Shown here: positions 1 through 8,696 of the stretch, piece after piece
Layout of the letters: every line of letters starts with the position of its first letter
Numbering within the stretch: position 1 is the stretch's first letter
Assembly: GCA_945896935.1 (NCBI GenBank)
Contig: CAMDER010000016.1
Span: forward strand, 1 to 19,669
Origin: Bifidobacterium breve
GTDB lineage: Bacteria > Actinomycetota > Acidimicrobiia > Acidimicrobiales > Ilumatobacteraceae
Direction: 5' to 3'
Length of the DNA stretch: 19,669 nt
Translations under genes and position numbers: made by a program
Notes under the pieces: generated by a model
The model's input: the letters and a program-made list of their open reading frames with translations, nothing else
Told to the model about the DNA's origin: nothing
Databases searched by the model: none

Positions 1-243
1 ACTTTTCTCACAGTGGCCGTCGTATTGGGCGAGTACACGATTTCAGACGTGCTCTTGAAACGAACATTCCCATCGTTCATGGCGCAGTATCGACAAAGCG
101 ACCCCCGTGGAGGATACGCACTTGCGATCCTTGCATTGTTAGGCACCACGCTTCTTTTCGTCGCGATCGGCATTCTTTCTAAATCTCGTAGTACTCGACC
201 ACAACAAGTTTCACGTTCCCAAGAAAATGAGATTCTCGTATGA
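1..243 (+). CDS. ABC importer permease subunit, C-terminal part (gene enters from outside the window)
   Basis: The reading frame is open from base 1, so this is the tail of a longer gene. About 80 codons are visible. It starts with a conserved-looking loop (VVLGEYTISDVLL, then TFPSFMAQYRQSDP), as in the last cytoplasmic loop and final helix of BPD-type permeases of the spermidine/putrescine, iron or phosphonate importer kind. A hydrophobic helix (YALAILALLGTTLLFVAIGIL) and a charged cytoplasmic tail follow. The stop overlaps the start of the ATPase gene by 4 bp (ATGA), which implies translational coupling and one transporter complex in the cytoplasmic membrane. The substrate cannot be told from this fragment. 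Family assignment is by motif recognition and gene context. Confidence 0.8.
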   Translation, partial: TFLTVAVVLGEYTISDVLLKRTFPSFMAQYRQSDPRGGYALAILALLGTTLLFVAIGILSKSRSTRPQQVSRSQENEILV

Positions 244-1217
244 CTTCGCTCAGCTTTACCGGCATTCGCAAGACCTTCGGCGCTACCGTCGCGCTTGAAT
301 CCTTCAATCTTGCGTTACAACCAGGTGAGTTGGTCAGTCTGCTCGGACCATCTGGTTGTGGCAAAACAACCGCACTGCGGATCGCTGCTGGATTTGAGAT
401 TCCAGATACCGGTGTCGTATCGCTCGCAGAAAGCATTATCACTGATACTCCAGCACATCGACGAAACATGGGAATGGTTTTCCAGAGCTACAGCCTCTTC
501 CCTAATCTCACTGTTGCGCAGAACGTCGATTTTGGTTTACGAAATCGAAAAATAGAAAAAGCAAAGCGCAACTCTCGTGTTGGCGAAATGCTCGAGCTCG
601 TTCAGTTAGGCGAACTTGGTAAGCGTTATCCTCATCAGCTTTCTGGTGGGCAGCAACAACGCGTTGCATTGGCTCGTGCATTGGCAGTTCAGCCCGAAGT
701 TCTGCTTCTGGATGAACCGCTTTCAGCTCTTGACGCCAAAGTCCGCTCAACCTTGCGAGATGAAATTCGTCGTATCCAAACTGAGTTAAAAACGACCACA
801 CTTTTTGTGACCCACGACCAAGACGAAGCTCTCGCCATCAGTGACCGAATCGGCGTCATGTCAAATGGTCGACTCGAACAATTAGGAACTCCGGAAGATG
901 TCTACTTACGACCAGCATCACCATTTGTTGCTCGCTTTGTCGGATCAATCAACGAACTCCCCAACATCAATGGCACTGGCAAGATTTTGGTGCGTCCAGA
1001 AGATGTCACGATCTCGGTTGACGAAAATGAATTGACGATGCGCGGAACCATCACACGTGTGACCTTTCAAGGTCCGGTCACGATCATCTCAGTTCGCGTT
1101 GACGTCGTTGATCAACTCGTGAATGTCCACGCGGCCAGCGGATCAATTCATACCGAAGTCGGCGATCGAGTTTCACTTGCCGTTGCACCAGGCCGCGGCA
1201 TTGTTGAAGCTGCTTAG
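240..1217 (+). CDS. ABC importer ATP-binding protein (PotA/FbpC-like, with TOBE domain)
   Basis: This 325-residue cytoplasmic ATPase should energise the permease encoded just upstream, with which it overlaps by 4 bp. Visible motifs are Walker A GPSGCGKTT (36-44), Q-loop VFQSYSLFPNL (80-90), signature LSGGQQQR (134-141), Walker B LLLDEP with the D-loop SALD (155-165) and the H-loop histidine in FVTHDQDEA (189-197). A C-terminal TOBE-like region (about 250-318, with the usual RPEDV) marks the spermidine/putrescine, iron(III), thiamine or phosphonate importer class. Length is normal for that class. The substrate is not determinable here because the binding protein and the first permease lie outside the window. 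The stop lies 3 bp from the convergent clpB stop. Confidence 0.9.
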   Translation: MTSLSFTGIRKTFGATVALESFNLALQPGELVSLLGPSGCGKTTALRIAAGFEIPDTGVVSLAESIITDTPAHRRNMGMVFQSYSLFPNLTVAQNVDFGLRNRKIEKAKRNSRVGEMLELVQLGELGKRYPHQLSGGQQQRVALARALAVQPEVLLLDEPLSALDAKVRSTLRDEIRRIQTELKTTTLFVTHDQDEALAISDRIGVMSNGRLEQLGTPEDVYLRPASPFVARFVGSINELPNINGTGKILVRPEDVTISVDENELTMRGTITRVTFQGPVTIISVRVDVVDQLVNVHAASGSIHTEVGDRVSLAVAPGRGIVEAA

Positions 1218-1220
1218 TAC

Positions 1221-3704
1221 TTAAGAACTCAGCACGATCTGATCGCCCACTGCGTCAACAACTAGTGCGCTGTCCTCACCAACTTTGCCTTCAAGAATGA
1301 GGACCGAGGCACGATCGCCAATCTCACGCTGAATGACTCGCTTCAAAGGCCGGGCTCCAAAATCGAGATCGAATCCAACCGCGGCGAGTAATGCCACCGC
1401 TGCTGACGTGACCTCAAGAGTGATTCGACGAACCAACAGGCGCTCACGGAGTTTTTCAAGTTGAATCATCACGATGTGAGCCAGGTCTTCTTGCGTCAAC
1501 GAGCGGAAGCGGATGATTTCATCAATGCGGTTGATGAACTCGGGCTTAAAGAATCTTTGCGGGTCACCTGGCAAGTTTGAGGTCATCACGATCACCACAT
1601 TGGTGAAGTCGACCGTCCGGCCTTGACCATCGGTTAAACGACCGTCATCAAGCACTTGCAACAAGATATTGAAAACGTCGGGGTGAGCCTTCTCAATCTC
1701 GTCCAGTAGCACCACCGTGTAACCACGCCGGCGAACGGCTTCGGTCAATTGTCCACCTTCGTCGTACCCGACGTATCCAGGAGGCGCTCCGACTAAACGC
1801 GATACCGAGTGCTTCTCTGTGTACTCGCCCATGTCGATACGTACCATGGCTCGCTCGTCATCAAATAAGAACTCAGCAACTGCCCGTGCAAGTTCGGTCT
1901 TACCCACACCTGTTGGCCCGAGGAACAAGAACGAACCAATGGGCCTATTGGGATCAGACAAACCAGCGCGGCTACGACGAATTGCGTTTGAGACTGCGGT
2001 GACTGCCTGATCTTGCCCAATGACTCGCTTGTGCAACAACGCTTCAAGGTGGACCAACTTGGCCATTTCGCCCTCAAGAAGTCGCATGACTGGAACGCCC
2101 GTTGACTTGCTCACAACTTCAGCGATGTCTTCGGCGTCGACCTCTTCTTTCAACATGCGATTATCGGTCTGCAGAACATCAAGGTGCCCTGTTGCCTCGG
2201 TGATGCGCCGTTCAATCTCGGGGATTCGCCCATAGCTGATTTCGGACTTCTTCTGCAGATCGGTTTCGTATTCAACACCAATCTTCAACTGCTCAAGCTC
2301 TTCTTTCAGGTTTCGAATAGCACTGATGGCATCTTTTTCTTGCTGCCAGTGTTCGCGCATAATGCCAGCATCATTCTTGAGAAGTTTGAGTTCATCATCG
2401 ATTGTTTCAAGCCGATCACGTGACGCCGAATCAGTTTCTTTGGCCAAGGCCAACTTTTCAATTTCGAGCTGCATAATGCGCCGTTCAACAACATCAATCT
2501 CCGTTGGAAGTGAGTCAATTTCAATACGCAATTTGCTGGCGGCTTCGTCAACTAAGTCAATGGCCTTGTCAGGAAGAAAACGACTCGTGATGTAGCGATC
2601 GGATAGAACTGCTGCGCTCACCAAAGCCGAGTCTTGAATGCGCACACCGTGGTGAACTTCGTAACGCTCTTTGAGGCCACGCAAAATAGCGATGGTGTCT
2701 TCAACACTTGGCTCGCCGACATACACCTGTTGGAATCGACGTTCAAGGGCCGGATCTTTTTCGACGTACTTGCGGTATTCGTCAAGAGTGGTCGCTCCAA
2801 TCATGCGCAACTCACCTCGAGCCAACATGGGCTTAATCATGTTGCCGGCGTCCATGGCGCCTTCAGCACCACCTGCACCTACAATGGTGTGTAGCTCGTC
2901 AACAAAGGTGATCACTTCACCAGCAGCGTCGGTGATTTCTTTCAACACTGCCTTCAGACGTTCTTCGAATTCACCACGATATTTCGCACCCGCGACCAAA
3001 CTTGCAATATCAAGTGAAATCAATCGCTTGTTCTTCAGACCTTCGGGCACGTCACCTTCGGCGATACGTCGTGCTAAACCTTCAACGATGGCTGTCTTGC
3101 CAACACCAGATTCACCAATCAGTACAGGGTTGTTCTTGGTGCGGCGACTCAATACCTGAATCACGCGCCGAATTTCATCATCGCGGCCAATGACCGGATC
3201 AATTTTTCCATCGCGGGCACGCTTGGTGAGATCTTGCCCGTACTTCTCGAGAGCCTGAAAATTCTCTTCTGGGTTTTGAGTCGTTACCCGATGACTTCCG
3301 CGTACATCGCGCAGAGCTTGCATGAGTTCTTCACTGCCAATGCCCAAACGACTATTCATCGCCAGCAATAGATGCTCAACCGAGAGATAATCGTCTTTGA
3401 AATCTTTTTGATACTTCTCAGCATTTTCAAAAACATTGCTCAGTTCGCGATTCATGCGGGGTTCATCGCTGCCGTAAGCCTTGGGCAACTTCGCAACTTT
3501 TTCATCGGCCGTGTTACGCACCATCAACGGAGCCTGACCCAACTTGGCGAGCACTGCTGGCACAACGGTGTCGTCTTGCCGCACTATGGCAGCGAGCAAG
3601 TGATCAGGGGTCAGTTCGGGGTTTGACAACGCCTTGGCCTGATCGACTGCAGCTGCAACTGCTTCTTGAGTTTTTAAGGTCCAATTTTTTGGGTTCAACG
3701 CCAT
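1221..3704 (-). CDS. clpB: ATP-dependent disaggregase ClpB (Hsp100)
   Basis: ClpB is a hexameric AAA+ machine that, with DnaK/DnaJ/GrpE, extracts polypeptides from aggregates. The 827 residues show a Clp N domain (1-140), first ATPase domain with Walker A GESGVGKTA (197-205) and Walker B FVDELHT (267-273), the coiled-coil M domain that binds DnaK (about 395-520), and the second ATPase domain with Walker A GPTGVGKTE (596-604), pore-loop region GYVGYDEGGQ and FLINR-like FINRIDEI (723-730). Between the sensor-1 segment MTSN (707-710) and FKPEF (719-723) it is several residues shorter than I recall for other ClpBs. The ATG is preceded by AAGGA with suitable spacing. It lies 25 bp after the HODM-like gene and appears to be the last gene of the heat-shock run, so it is probably under the HAIR operator upstream of dnaK. 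Confidence 0.97.
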   Translation of the reverse strand: MALNPKNWTLKTQEAVAAAVDQAKALSNPELTPDHLLAAIVRQDDTVVPAVLAKLGQAPLMVRNTADEKVAKLPKAYGSDEPRMNRELSNVFENAEKYQKDFKDDYLSVEHLLLAMNSRLGIGSEELMQALRDVRGSHRVTTQNPEENFQALEKYGQDLTKRARDGKIDPVIGRDDEIRRVIQVLSRRTKNNPVLIGESGVGKTAIVEGLARRIAEGDVPEGLKNKRLISLDIASLVAGAKYRGEFEERLKAVLKEITDAAGEVITFVDELHTIVGAGGAEGAMDAGNMIKPMLARGELRMIGATTLDEYRKYVEKDPALERRFQQVYVGEPSVEDTIAILRGLKERYEVHHGVRIQDSALVSAAVLSDRYITSRFLPDKAIDLVDEAASKLRIEIDSLPTEIDVVERRIMQLEIEKLALAKETDSASRDRLETIDDELKLLKNDAGIMREHWQQEKDAISAIRNLKEELEQLKIGVEYETDLQKKSEISYGRIPEIERRITEATGHLDVLQTDNRMLKEEVDAEDIAEVVSKSTGVPVMRLLEGEMAKLVHLEALLHKRVIGQDQAVTAVSNAIRRSRAGLSDPNRPIGSFLFLGPTGVGKTELARAVAEFLFDDERAMVRIDMGEYTEKHSVSRLVGAPPGYVGYDEGGQLTEAVRRRGYTVVLLDEIEKAHPDVFNILLQVLDDGRLTDGQGRTVDFTNVVIVMTSNLPGDPQRFFKPEFINRIDEIIRFRSLTQEDLAHIVMIQLEKLRERLLVRRITLEVTSAAVALLAAVGFDLDFGARPLKRVIQREIGDRASVLILEGKVGEDSALVVDAVGDQIVLSS

Positions 3705-3729
3705 GGCATATTCCTTATCACTTTTCTAG

Positions 3730-4653
3730 TCATTTGTTTTCGGTAGCAATCGTTTGTAGCCAGTGCACCGCTGGCGCAGTTAATTCGGTGGTCCGTTTGT
3801 AATCACGCACATCATCGGGCAGATTGCTCAATGCTTCAGCAAGTCGGGTCGCATCTTCTGGTCGATTCACGAGATGCGAAAGAGGTCGTACATACGACCG
3901 AATCGTGAACAACACACAATTTGTTTTTGGAAAGCGTCGAATGGTTTCGCGTTCAACGCGCAAGAACAATTGATCGCCAGTTGTTGGGTCTCCCAATGTC
4001 GGTATCTCGGGAGACTTTGCTGCGGTTCCGTCAACAGCTTGATACAACTCATCAGTATCAAGCACTCCCCAACCCGTTCGCCAGAAAGACTTTTGGGGTG
4101 ACAGTCGTTGAAAGAACGAATCAATCGGATCCTGCAGTTGATCGTTGAGTTGATCGACTGGTGCATGCACCTCGCTCATCGTGAGACCCAATTTTGAATT
4201 GAGATCCCAGCGGTTGGGGAAACAGACACTGCCGCCCCCAAAAATTAAACGGCCATCTTGTTCAACAAGCAGCGCGAAATCTTCTTGTACAAGTCGGGCA
4301 CACGTCACTAAAGGATGCTCGGCCCACTGGCCGTCGCTGCTGGGCTCAACAGCAAATCTTTCATTGCGATGATTATTCACAATGTCGCGACCATCGCGAG
4401 TAAACCAATCGGGCCATGTGGCCACTAGATGCTCAACCAAATTGATCAAGACTTCAGCAGCCTCGTCTTCGGTGTTTGGTTGAAAAGCGTTCGCAGTTGA
4501 AAAGTTCTTACTGAAAATCGAGTTCTTTGCATCCATCTCATGGTCATAGTCATCGCCGATTTCAATCCAGTGTGCAAGATCTAATGGACGAAGCGCCAGT
4601 CTCCAACGGAAGGCTCCGGCAAGATATGGCTGATAATCAGGTTGAATATTCAT
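3730..4653 (-). CDS. DUF3445 / heme-dependent oxidative N-demethylase alpha-subunit-like protein (HODM_asu-like)
   Basis: The 307 residues match the PF11927 pattern as I know it: ARLVQEDFALL (119-129), the glycine-rich turn before CFPNRW (144-149), KLGLTMSEVHAPV (154-166), a segment LRVERETIRRFP (231-242) and VLFTIRSYVRPL (247-258). Known relatives include a heme-dependent enzyme that oxidatively demethylates secondary amines, with a PAS-like heme domain. Most members are uncharacterised. No signal peptide or membrane helix is seen, so it is cytoplasmic. It sits 13 bp after hspR and 25 bp before clpB on the same strand, so co-transcription with chaperones is likely. That context is unusual and gives no direct clue to substrate. 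Electron-transfer and accessory subunits of characterised HODM complexes are absent nearby. Family call is strong; enzymatic activity is an inference. Confidence 0.82.
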   Translation of the reverse strand: MNIQPDYQPYLAGAFRWRLALRPLDLAHWIEIGDDYDHEMDAKNSIFSKNFSTANAFQPNTEDEAAEVLINLVEHLVATWPDWFTRDGRDIVNNHRNERFAVEPSSDGQWAEHPLVTCARLVQEDFALLVEQDGRLIFGGGSVCFPNRWDLNSKLGLTMSEVHAPVDQLNDQLQDPIDSFFQRLSPQKSFWRTGWGVLDTDELYQAVDGTAAKSPEIPTLGDPTTGDQLFLRVERETIRRFPKTNCVLFTIRSYVRPLSHLVNRPEDATRLAEALSNLPDDVRDYKRTTELTAPAVHWLQTIATENK

Positions 4654-4666
4654 CAGTCAATGCCAC

Positions 4667-5077
4667 TCAATCTCGTCGCAATACCGAATCAATATGACCA
4701 AAAACCGTGACCGCTTGGCGCAACGGCACAATGTTTGCCTGTGATGACGTATTCCCTATTCGCCCCTGAACAGCATTGATCGCTTGTGTTGCGAGTAGTC
4801 GCAATTGATCAACCTCGTTACGCAGGCGAATCACTTCTGCTTCGAGATACATCACTCGACGAATGCCTTCAACATTCATACCTTCGGCAGTGAGTTCGGC
4901 GATACGACGTAGCCGGGCAATATCTAATTCGCTGTAACGACGATTTCCACCTTGGGTGCGGGCCGGATGCAAGAGACCACGACGTTCATAGATACGCAAC
5001 GTCTGCGGATGCATTCCGGCGCGTTGTGCAGCAACGGAAATGACATAGATGGCGTGTTCATTAGCTTGTTCACTCAT
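4667..5077 (-). CDS. hspR: HspR, MerR-family heat-shock repressor
   Basis: This is the transcriptional repressor of the dnaK operon in actinobacteria. It binds HAIR sites and needs DnaK as a co-repressor. The 136-residue product has a MerR helix-turn-helix (YVISVAAQRAGMHPQTLRIYE, 11-31), the wing motif RRGLLHPARTQGGNRRY (32-48) and a coiled-coil helix (about 72-98). The frame is open further upstream into dnaJ, but ATG 5077 is preferred. It lies 7 bp after the dnaJ stop, has a ribosome-binding site GAGG that overlaps that stop, and gives the length usual for HspR. Position after dnaJ is the classic actinobacterial order. A HAIR-like site is found upstream of dnaK at 8697-8717, consistent with autoregulation of the operon. 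Confidence 0.93.
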   Translation of the reverse strand: MSEQANEHAIYVISVAAQRAGMHPQTLRIYERRGLLHPARTQGGNRRYSELDIARLRRIAELTAEGMNVEGIRRVMYLEAEVIRLRNEVDQLRLLATQAINAVQGRIGNTSSQANIVPLRQAVTVFGHIDSVLRRD

Positions 5078-5084
5078 GAATGCC

Positions 5085-6197
5085 TCACTGACTGTTGTTC
5101 GTGTTCTCTCTTGGGTTGATATGCGTGACTGATTCGAGATTTTCAATTGCCTGACGTTCTTCATCAGTTAATGAAGTTGGTACGACAACATTGACCGTGA
5201 CGATGAGGTCACCATGGTGTTTTGTTGTTTCAATTCCGCGACCCTTGACACGGTGACGACTTCCACTTTGAGTTCCGGCCTTGATACGTAAGGTCACGTT
5301 GTCGCCGCTCAATGTTGGTACTTCGATATTGGCTCCGAGTGCCGCTTCGGTAAATGTCACTGGAACATTGACAGTGAGATTGTCACCATCGCGGCCAAAT
5401 GTTGAACTCTTTCCAACCCGACAGACGATGAAGAGATCGCCGTTGGGTCCGCCACTGCGTCCAGGCGTTCCTTTTCCGGTTAGACGAATACGTGAACCAT
5501 CAGAGACTCCGGCCGGAACTCGTACCTTGACTTCACGATTACGTTTCTCAATTCCACTTCCACGACAAACACCACATGGAGTTTCAATAATGCTTCCAGC
5601 GCCACCACAACCAGAGCATGGACTTGCGAATGAGAAAAAGCCCTGATTGTCGTCAACTTGTCCACGACCCCCGCACTGCGAACATGTCTTGCGATTGGTA
5701 CCCGGACGTGCCCCAGAACCACTACATGTTTCGCAACGAGCGTCGCTGGTGAGATACACGCTCGTCGTTATACCAAGAACTGCGTCGTTGAAATCGAGGG
5801 TGAGATTCGCTTCTAAGTCGGAACCACGACGTGGTCCTACTCCACTGCTTGCGCCACCGCGCGCCCGACCGCCCGAAAACATGCGGAACATGTCTTCGAA
5901 TGACCCCGAATCACCTCCGGTTGAGAAGCGCGTATTGCCCATGCCGCCGCCACCCATGGGTCCGAGTCGACGAACTTCGTCGTACTCGCGGCGTTTTGTC
6001 TCGTCGCTCAGCACATCATAGGCGATTGAAATTTCTTTAAAGCGTTCTTCGGCCGCGTCGTCACCTGGTTTGGCGTCGGGGTGATTTTCACGAGCCAGTT
6101 TTCGATACACCTTGGTGATTTCTTTAGCTTCTGCAGTTTGAGCCACACCCAGCACCGCGTAGTAATCCTTTTCGTACCACTCACGTTGTGCTGCCAT
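5085..6197 (-). CDS. dnaJ: DnaJ, type I Hsp40 co-chaperone
   Basis: DnaJ delivers clients to DnaK and stimulates its ATPase. The 370 residues contain the J domain (about 10-75) with the catalytic HPD in ENHPDAKPG, a glycine-rich linker (about 78-120), and four zinc-finger repeats CETCSGSG, CSQCGGRG, CSGCGGAG and CGVCRGSG. The two C-terminal substrate-binding barrels follow (VRVPAGVSDGSRIRLTGKG onward). All eight zinc-binding cysteines are present. The J domain is preceded by a short EWYEKDYY leader typical of the DnaJ1 encoded with dnaK in actinobacteria. The start has an excellent ribosome-binding site (GGAGGTGA) just upstream. It is 23 bp from grpE and 7 bp from hspR, within the same run of genes. 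Confidence 0.97.
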   Translation of the reverse strand: MAAQREWYEKDYYAVLGVAQTAEAKEITKVYRKLARENHPDAKPGDDAAEERFKEISIAYDVLSDETKRREYDEVRRLGPMGGGGMGNTRFSTGGDSGSFEDMFRMFSGGRARGGASSGVGPRRGSDLEANLTLDFNDAVLGITTSVYLTSDARCETCSGSGARPGTNRKTCSQCGGRGQVDDNQGFFSFASPCSGCGGAGSIIETPCGVCRGSGIEKRNREVKVRVPAGVSDGSRIRLTGKGTPGRSGGPNGDLFIVCRVGKSSTFGRDGDNLTVNVPVTFTEAALGANIEVPTLSGDNVTLRIKAGTQSGSRHRVKGRGIETTKHHGDLIVTVNVVVPTSLTDEERQAIENLESVTHINPRENTNNSQ

Positions 6198-6220
6198 GAC
6201 TCACCTCCTCGAATTTTTTA

Positions 6221-6736
6221 TTAGCCGCGAACTTTGACCATGGCTGGTCGGAGAACTCGACCTTTCCAGATGTATCCAGTTCGTAAAACATCAGTGACGA
6301 CTGTGTTGCCATCGTCGTCACCGTCGCCCTCTTCGTGAATCACTGCATCGGCTTTCGCTGGATCAAAGGTTTGGCCATTGAGATCAAGAGCTTCTAACCC
6401 CTGCTTCTTCAATTCTGTTAATAACAGATTGAATAGTGGTTCAATTTCGGCAGGGTGAGCAACAAAGGCCGCTTCGCATGCATCAAGCACTGGCAATAAC
6501 GATTCGGCAATGCGACCAGTTGCCCGATCGATGTCATCAGAAGTTTGCGCTGCCACACGCTTGCGATAATTCTCGAAGTCAGCCTGAAGTCGTTGCGCTA
6601 TCTCACGGAACGAGTCTCGTTCAGCGAGAAGCGCTTCGACATCATGTTCAATAGTTACTTCAGCCTTTTCAATTGCGACGGCATCTTCGGCTTCGGTTGT
6701 TGGTGTGTCAACAACGTCTTCCTGTTCGTTTGTCAT
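6221..6736 (-). CDS. grpE: GrpE, nucleotide-exchange factor for DnaK
   Basis: GrpE dimers release ADP from DnaK. The 171-residue product shows an acidic N-terminus, a long helix with ADFENYRKRV, the core SLLPVLDACEAAF, and the C-terminal beta domain ending GYIWKGRVLRPAMVKV. Instead of the frequent HEAV motif it has an acidic stretch rich in Asp and Gly (EEGDGDDDG). ATG 6736 is chosen: it follows the dnaK stop by 10 bp and begins the expected sequence MTNEQED. The frame stays open upstream into dnaK, but that extension would have no GrpE character. Its own ribosome-binding site is weak, so translation is probably coupled to dnaK. Confidence 0.95.
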   Translation of the reverse strand: MTNEQEDVVDTPTTEAEDAVAIEKAEVTIEHDVEALLAERDSFREIAQRLQADFENYRKRVAAQTSDDIDRATGRIAESLLPVLDACEAAFVAHPAEIEPLFNLLLTELKKQGLEALDLNGQTFDPAKADAVIHEEGDGDDDGNTVVTDVLRTGYIWKGRVLRPAMVKVRG

Positions 6737-6746
6737 GACCGTGTAC

Positions 6747-8588
6747 TCAGGCGTCGCCGTCGACGATTTCAGCGTCAACAATTTCGTCATCGTTGGTACC
6801 ACCAGCAGCTTGGCCCGAAGCCGACGTACCGGAAGCATTCGAGTCGCGCGCTGCAGTTTCGTACAACTTCTGGCTGAAAGCCTGGCTTGCCGACATCAAG
6901 GCTTCGGTTGCTGCTTTCGTTGCGGCAATGTCGTTGCCTTCAAGAACAACCTTCAAAGCAGCAAGCGGCTCTTCAACAGCGGCTTTTTCTTCGGCAGTGA
7001 CCTTGTCGCCTTGCTCACGCAAAACTTTTTCGGTCTGATACACCAATGAATCGGCGTTGTTACGAACTTCAGCCTCATCACGACGCTGACGATCTTCTTC
7101 AGCGTGGGCTTCGGCATCTTTCACCATTTGATTGATGTCGTCTTTTGACAACGTTGACTGACCACTAATCATCATCGACTGTTCTTTATTGGTTGCACGG
7201 TCTTTTGCACTCACGTGCACAATGCCGTTGGCGTCAATATCAAACGTCACTTCAATTTGTGGGATTCCCCGTGGAGCCGGTGGAAGGTCAACCAATTGGA
7301 ACTTGCCAAGAGTCTTGTTGAACGAAGCCATTTCACGCTCACCCTGGATCACGTGAATTTCGACTGACGGTTGCATATCTTCGGCCGTTGTGAAAACTTC
7401 GGTGCGCTTGGTTGGAATGGTGGTGTTGCGCTCGATGAGCCTGGTCATCACGCCACCTTTGGTTTCAATACCAAGCGACAACGGAGTGACGTCGAGCAAC
7501 AACACGTCTTTGACATCACCCTTCAACACGCCTGCTTGAACTGCAGCACCAATGGCGACAACTTCGTCGGGGTTCACGGTTTTGTTGGGCTCTTTGCCAG
7601 TGAGTGACATCACGAGTTCTTGCACGGCAGGCATACGAGTTGATCCGCCCACCATGATCACGTGATGAATCTGACCCTTGGTGAGTCCCGCATCTTTAAT
7701 AGCCTGCTCGAAAGGAATGCGACAACGCTCGATGAGGTCGGCTGTCATTTCTTGGAACTTCGCACGCGTGAGGGTTTCGTCAAGGTGCAAAGGACCTTCG
7801 GGAGTTGCGGTGATGAACGGCAAGTTGATCTGCGTCTGCTGAACCTGGCTGAGTTCGATCTTGGCTTTTTCAGCAGCTTCCTTGAGACGCTGAGTTGCCA
7901 TGCGATCATTGGCAAGATCGACACCATGGGCCGACTTGAACTGATTCACCAACCAGTCAATGACGCGCTGATCCCAGTCGTCTCCACCAAGAACGGTGTC
8001 ACCGTGGGTGCTCTTCACTTCAAAGACGCCATCGCCAATTTCGAGAACTGACACGTCAAATGTTCCGCCACCGAGGTCGAACACCAAAATAGTTTCGTCT
8101 TCGTCGCCCTTGTCGAGGCCGTATGCCAAAGCAGCAGCGGTTGGCTCGTTGATAATACGAAGAACTTCAAGACCAGCAATCTGGCCGGCTTCTTTGGTGG
8201 CCGTACGTTGTGCGTCGTCGAAGTATGCGGGCACGGTGATGACTGCTTGAGTCACGGTGTCACCCAAGTACGCCTCGGCATCACGCTTGAGCTTCATCAA
8301 GGTACGGGCACTGATTTCTTGGGGCGAGTACTGCTTGCCATCAATGTCTTCACTGCGCCAGGTGGTGCCCATGTGGCGCTTGATCGAGCGGAAAGTGCGA
8401 TCGGGGTTGGTGATCGCCTGACGCTTTGCCACCTCTCCGACGAGAACTTCGCCTGCTTTCGAGAAGGCCACAACCGAGGGGGTCGTGCGGGAACCTTCTG
8501 AGTTAGGGATAACGACTGGTTCGCCTGCTTCAAGAACTGAAACAACTGAGTTAGTAGTACCGAGGTCGATTCCGACTGCCTTAGCCAT
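6747..8588 (-). CDS. dnaK: DnaK, Hsp70 chaperone
   Basis: This is a complete 613-residue Hsp70. The ATPase domain starts with KAVGIDLGTTNSVV (phosphate loop 1) and contains VFDLGGGTFDVSVLEIG (phosphate 2) and VIMVGGSTRMPAVQ. The hydrophobic linker VLLLDVTPLSLGIET leads into the substrate-binding domain, then a helical lid and a disordered Gly/Ser-rich tail ending EIVDAEIVDGDA. Length is typical for actinobacterial DnaK. The start is supported by GAAAGG about 8 nt upstream. It is the first gene of the heat-shock run, with a 108-bp leader to the HAIR-type operator. DnaK is also the expected co-repressor for HspR encoded three genes downstream. Confidence 0.98.
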   Translation of the reverse strand: MAKAVGIDLGTTNSVVSVLEAGEPVVIPNSEGSRTTPSVVAFSKAGEVLVGEVAKRQAITNPDRTFRSIKRHMGTTWRSEDIDGKQYSPQEISARTLMKLKRDAEAYLGDTVTQAVITVPAYFDDAQRTATKEAGQIAGLEVLRIINEPTAAALAYGLDKGDEDETILVFDLGGGTFDVSVLEIGDGVFEVKSTHGDTVLGGDDWDQRVIDWLVNQFKSAHGVDLANDRMATQRLKEAAEKAKIELSQVQQTQINLPFITATPEGPLHLDETLTRAKFQEMTADLIERCRIPFEQAIKDAGLTKGQIHHVIMVGGSTRMPAVQELVMSLTGKEPNKTVNPDEVVAIGAAVQAGVLKGDVKDVLLLDVTPLSLGIETKGGVMTRLIERNTTIPTKRTEVFTTAEDMQPSVEIHVIQGEREMASFNKTLGKFQLVDLPPAPRGIPQIEVTFDIDANGIVHVSAKDRATNKEQSMMISGQSTLSKDDINQMVKDAEAHAEEDRQRRDEAEVRNNADSLVYQTEKVLREQGDKVTAEEKAAVEEPLAALKVVLEGNDIAATKAATEALMSASQAFSQKLYETAARDSNASGTSASGQAAGGTNDDEIVDAEIVDGDA

Positions 8589-8624
8589 GATGTGTGCCTT
8601 TCGATATGTATTTGTGGGGGGTAT

Positions 8625-8643
8625 GCGACGAATCTTGCGTCGC
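8625..8643 (-). other. Possible hairpin in the dnaK leader
   Basis: A perfect 6-bp GC-rich inverted repeat, GCGACG and CGTCGC, is separated by 7 nt (AATCTTG on the plus strand). It lies 37-55 nt upstream of the dnaK start codon and downstream of the HAIR site, so it would be transcribed if the promoter is next to HAIR. No T-run follows, so it is not a terminator. It could be a leader structure or nothing; a 6-bp stem can arise by chance. Confidence 0.35.
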
Positions 8644-8696
8644 CATGTGTCAAGTTAGCCCCCAATTTGACAAGTCGCAACTCGAGGAATACCAAT

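Noticed and set aside
2671..3159. 162-codon open frame on the plus strand, opposite clpB
   Set aside because: It is antisense to highly conserved ClpB ATPase sequence, its composition is Ser/Arg/Pro-rich as expected from a reversed frame, and it shows no domain.
5647..6021. 124-codon plus-strand frame opposite dnaJ
   Set aside because: It is antisense to the zinc-finger and Gly-rich region of DnaJ, with low-complexity Pro/Arg composition.
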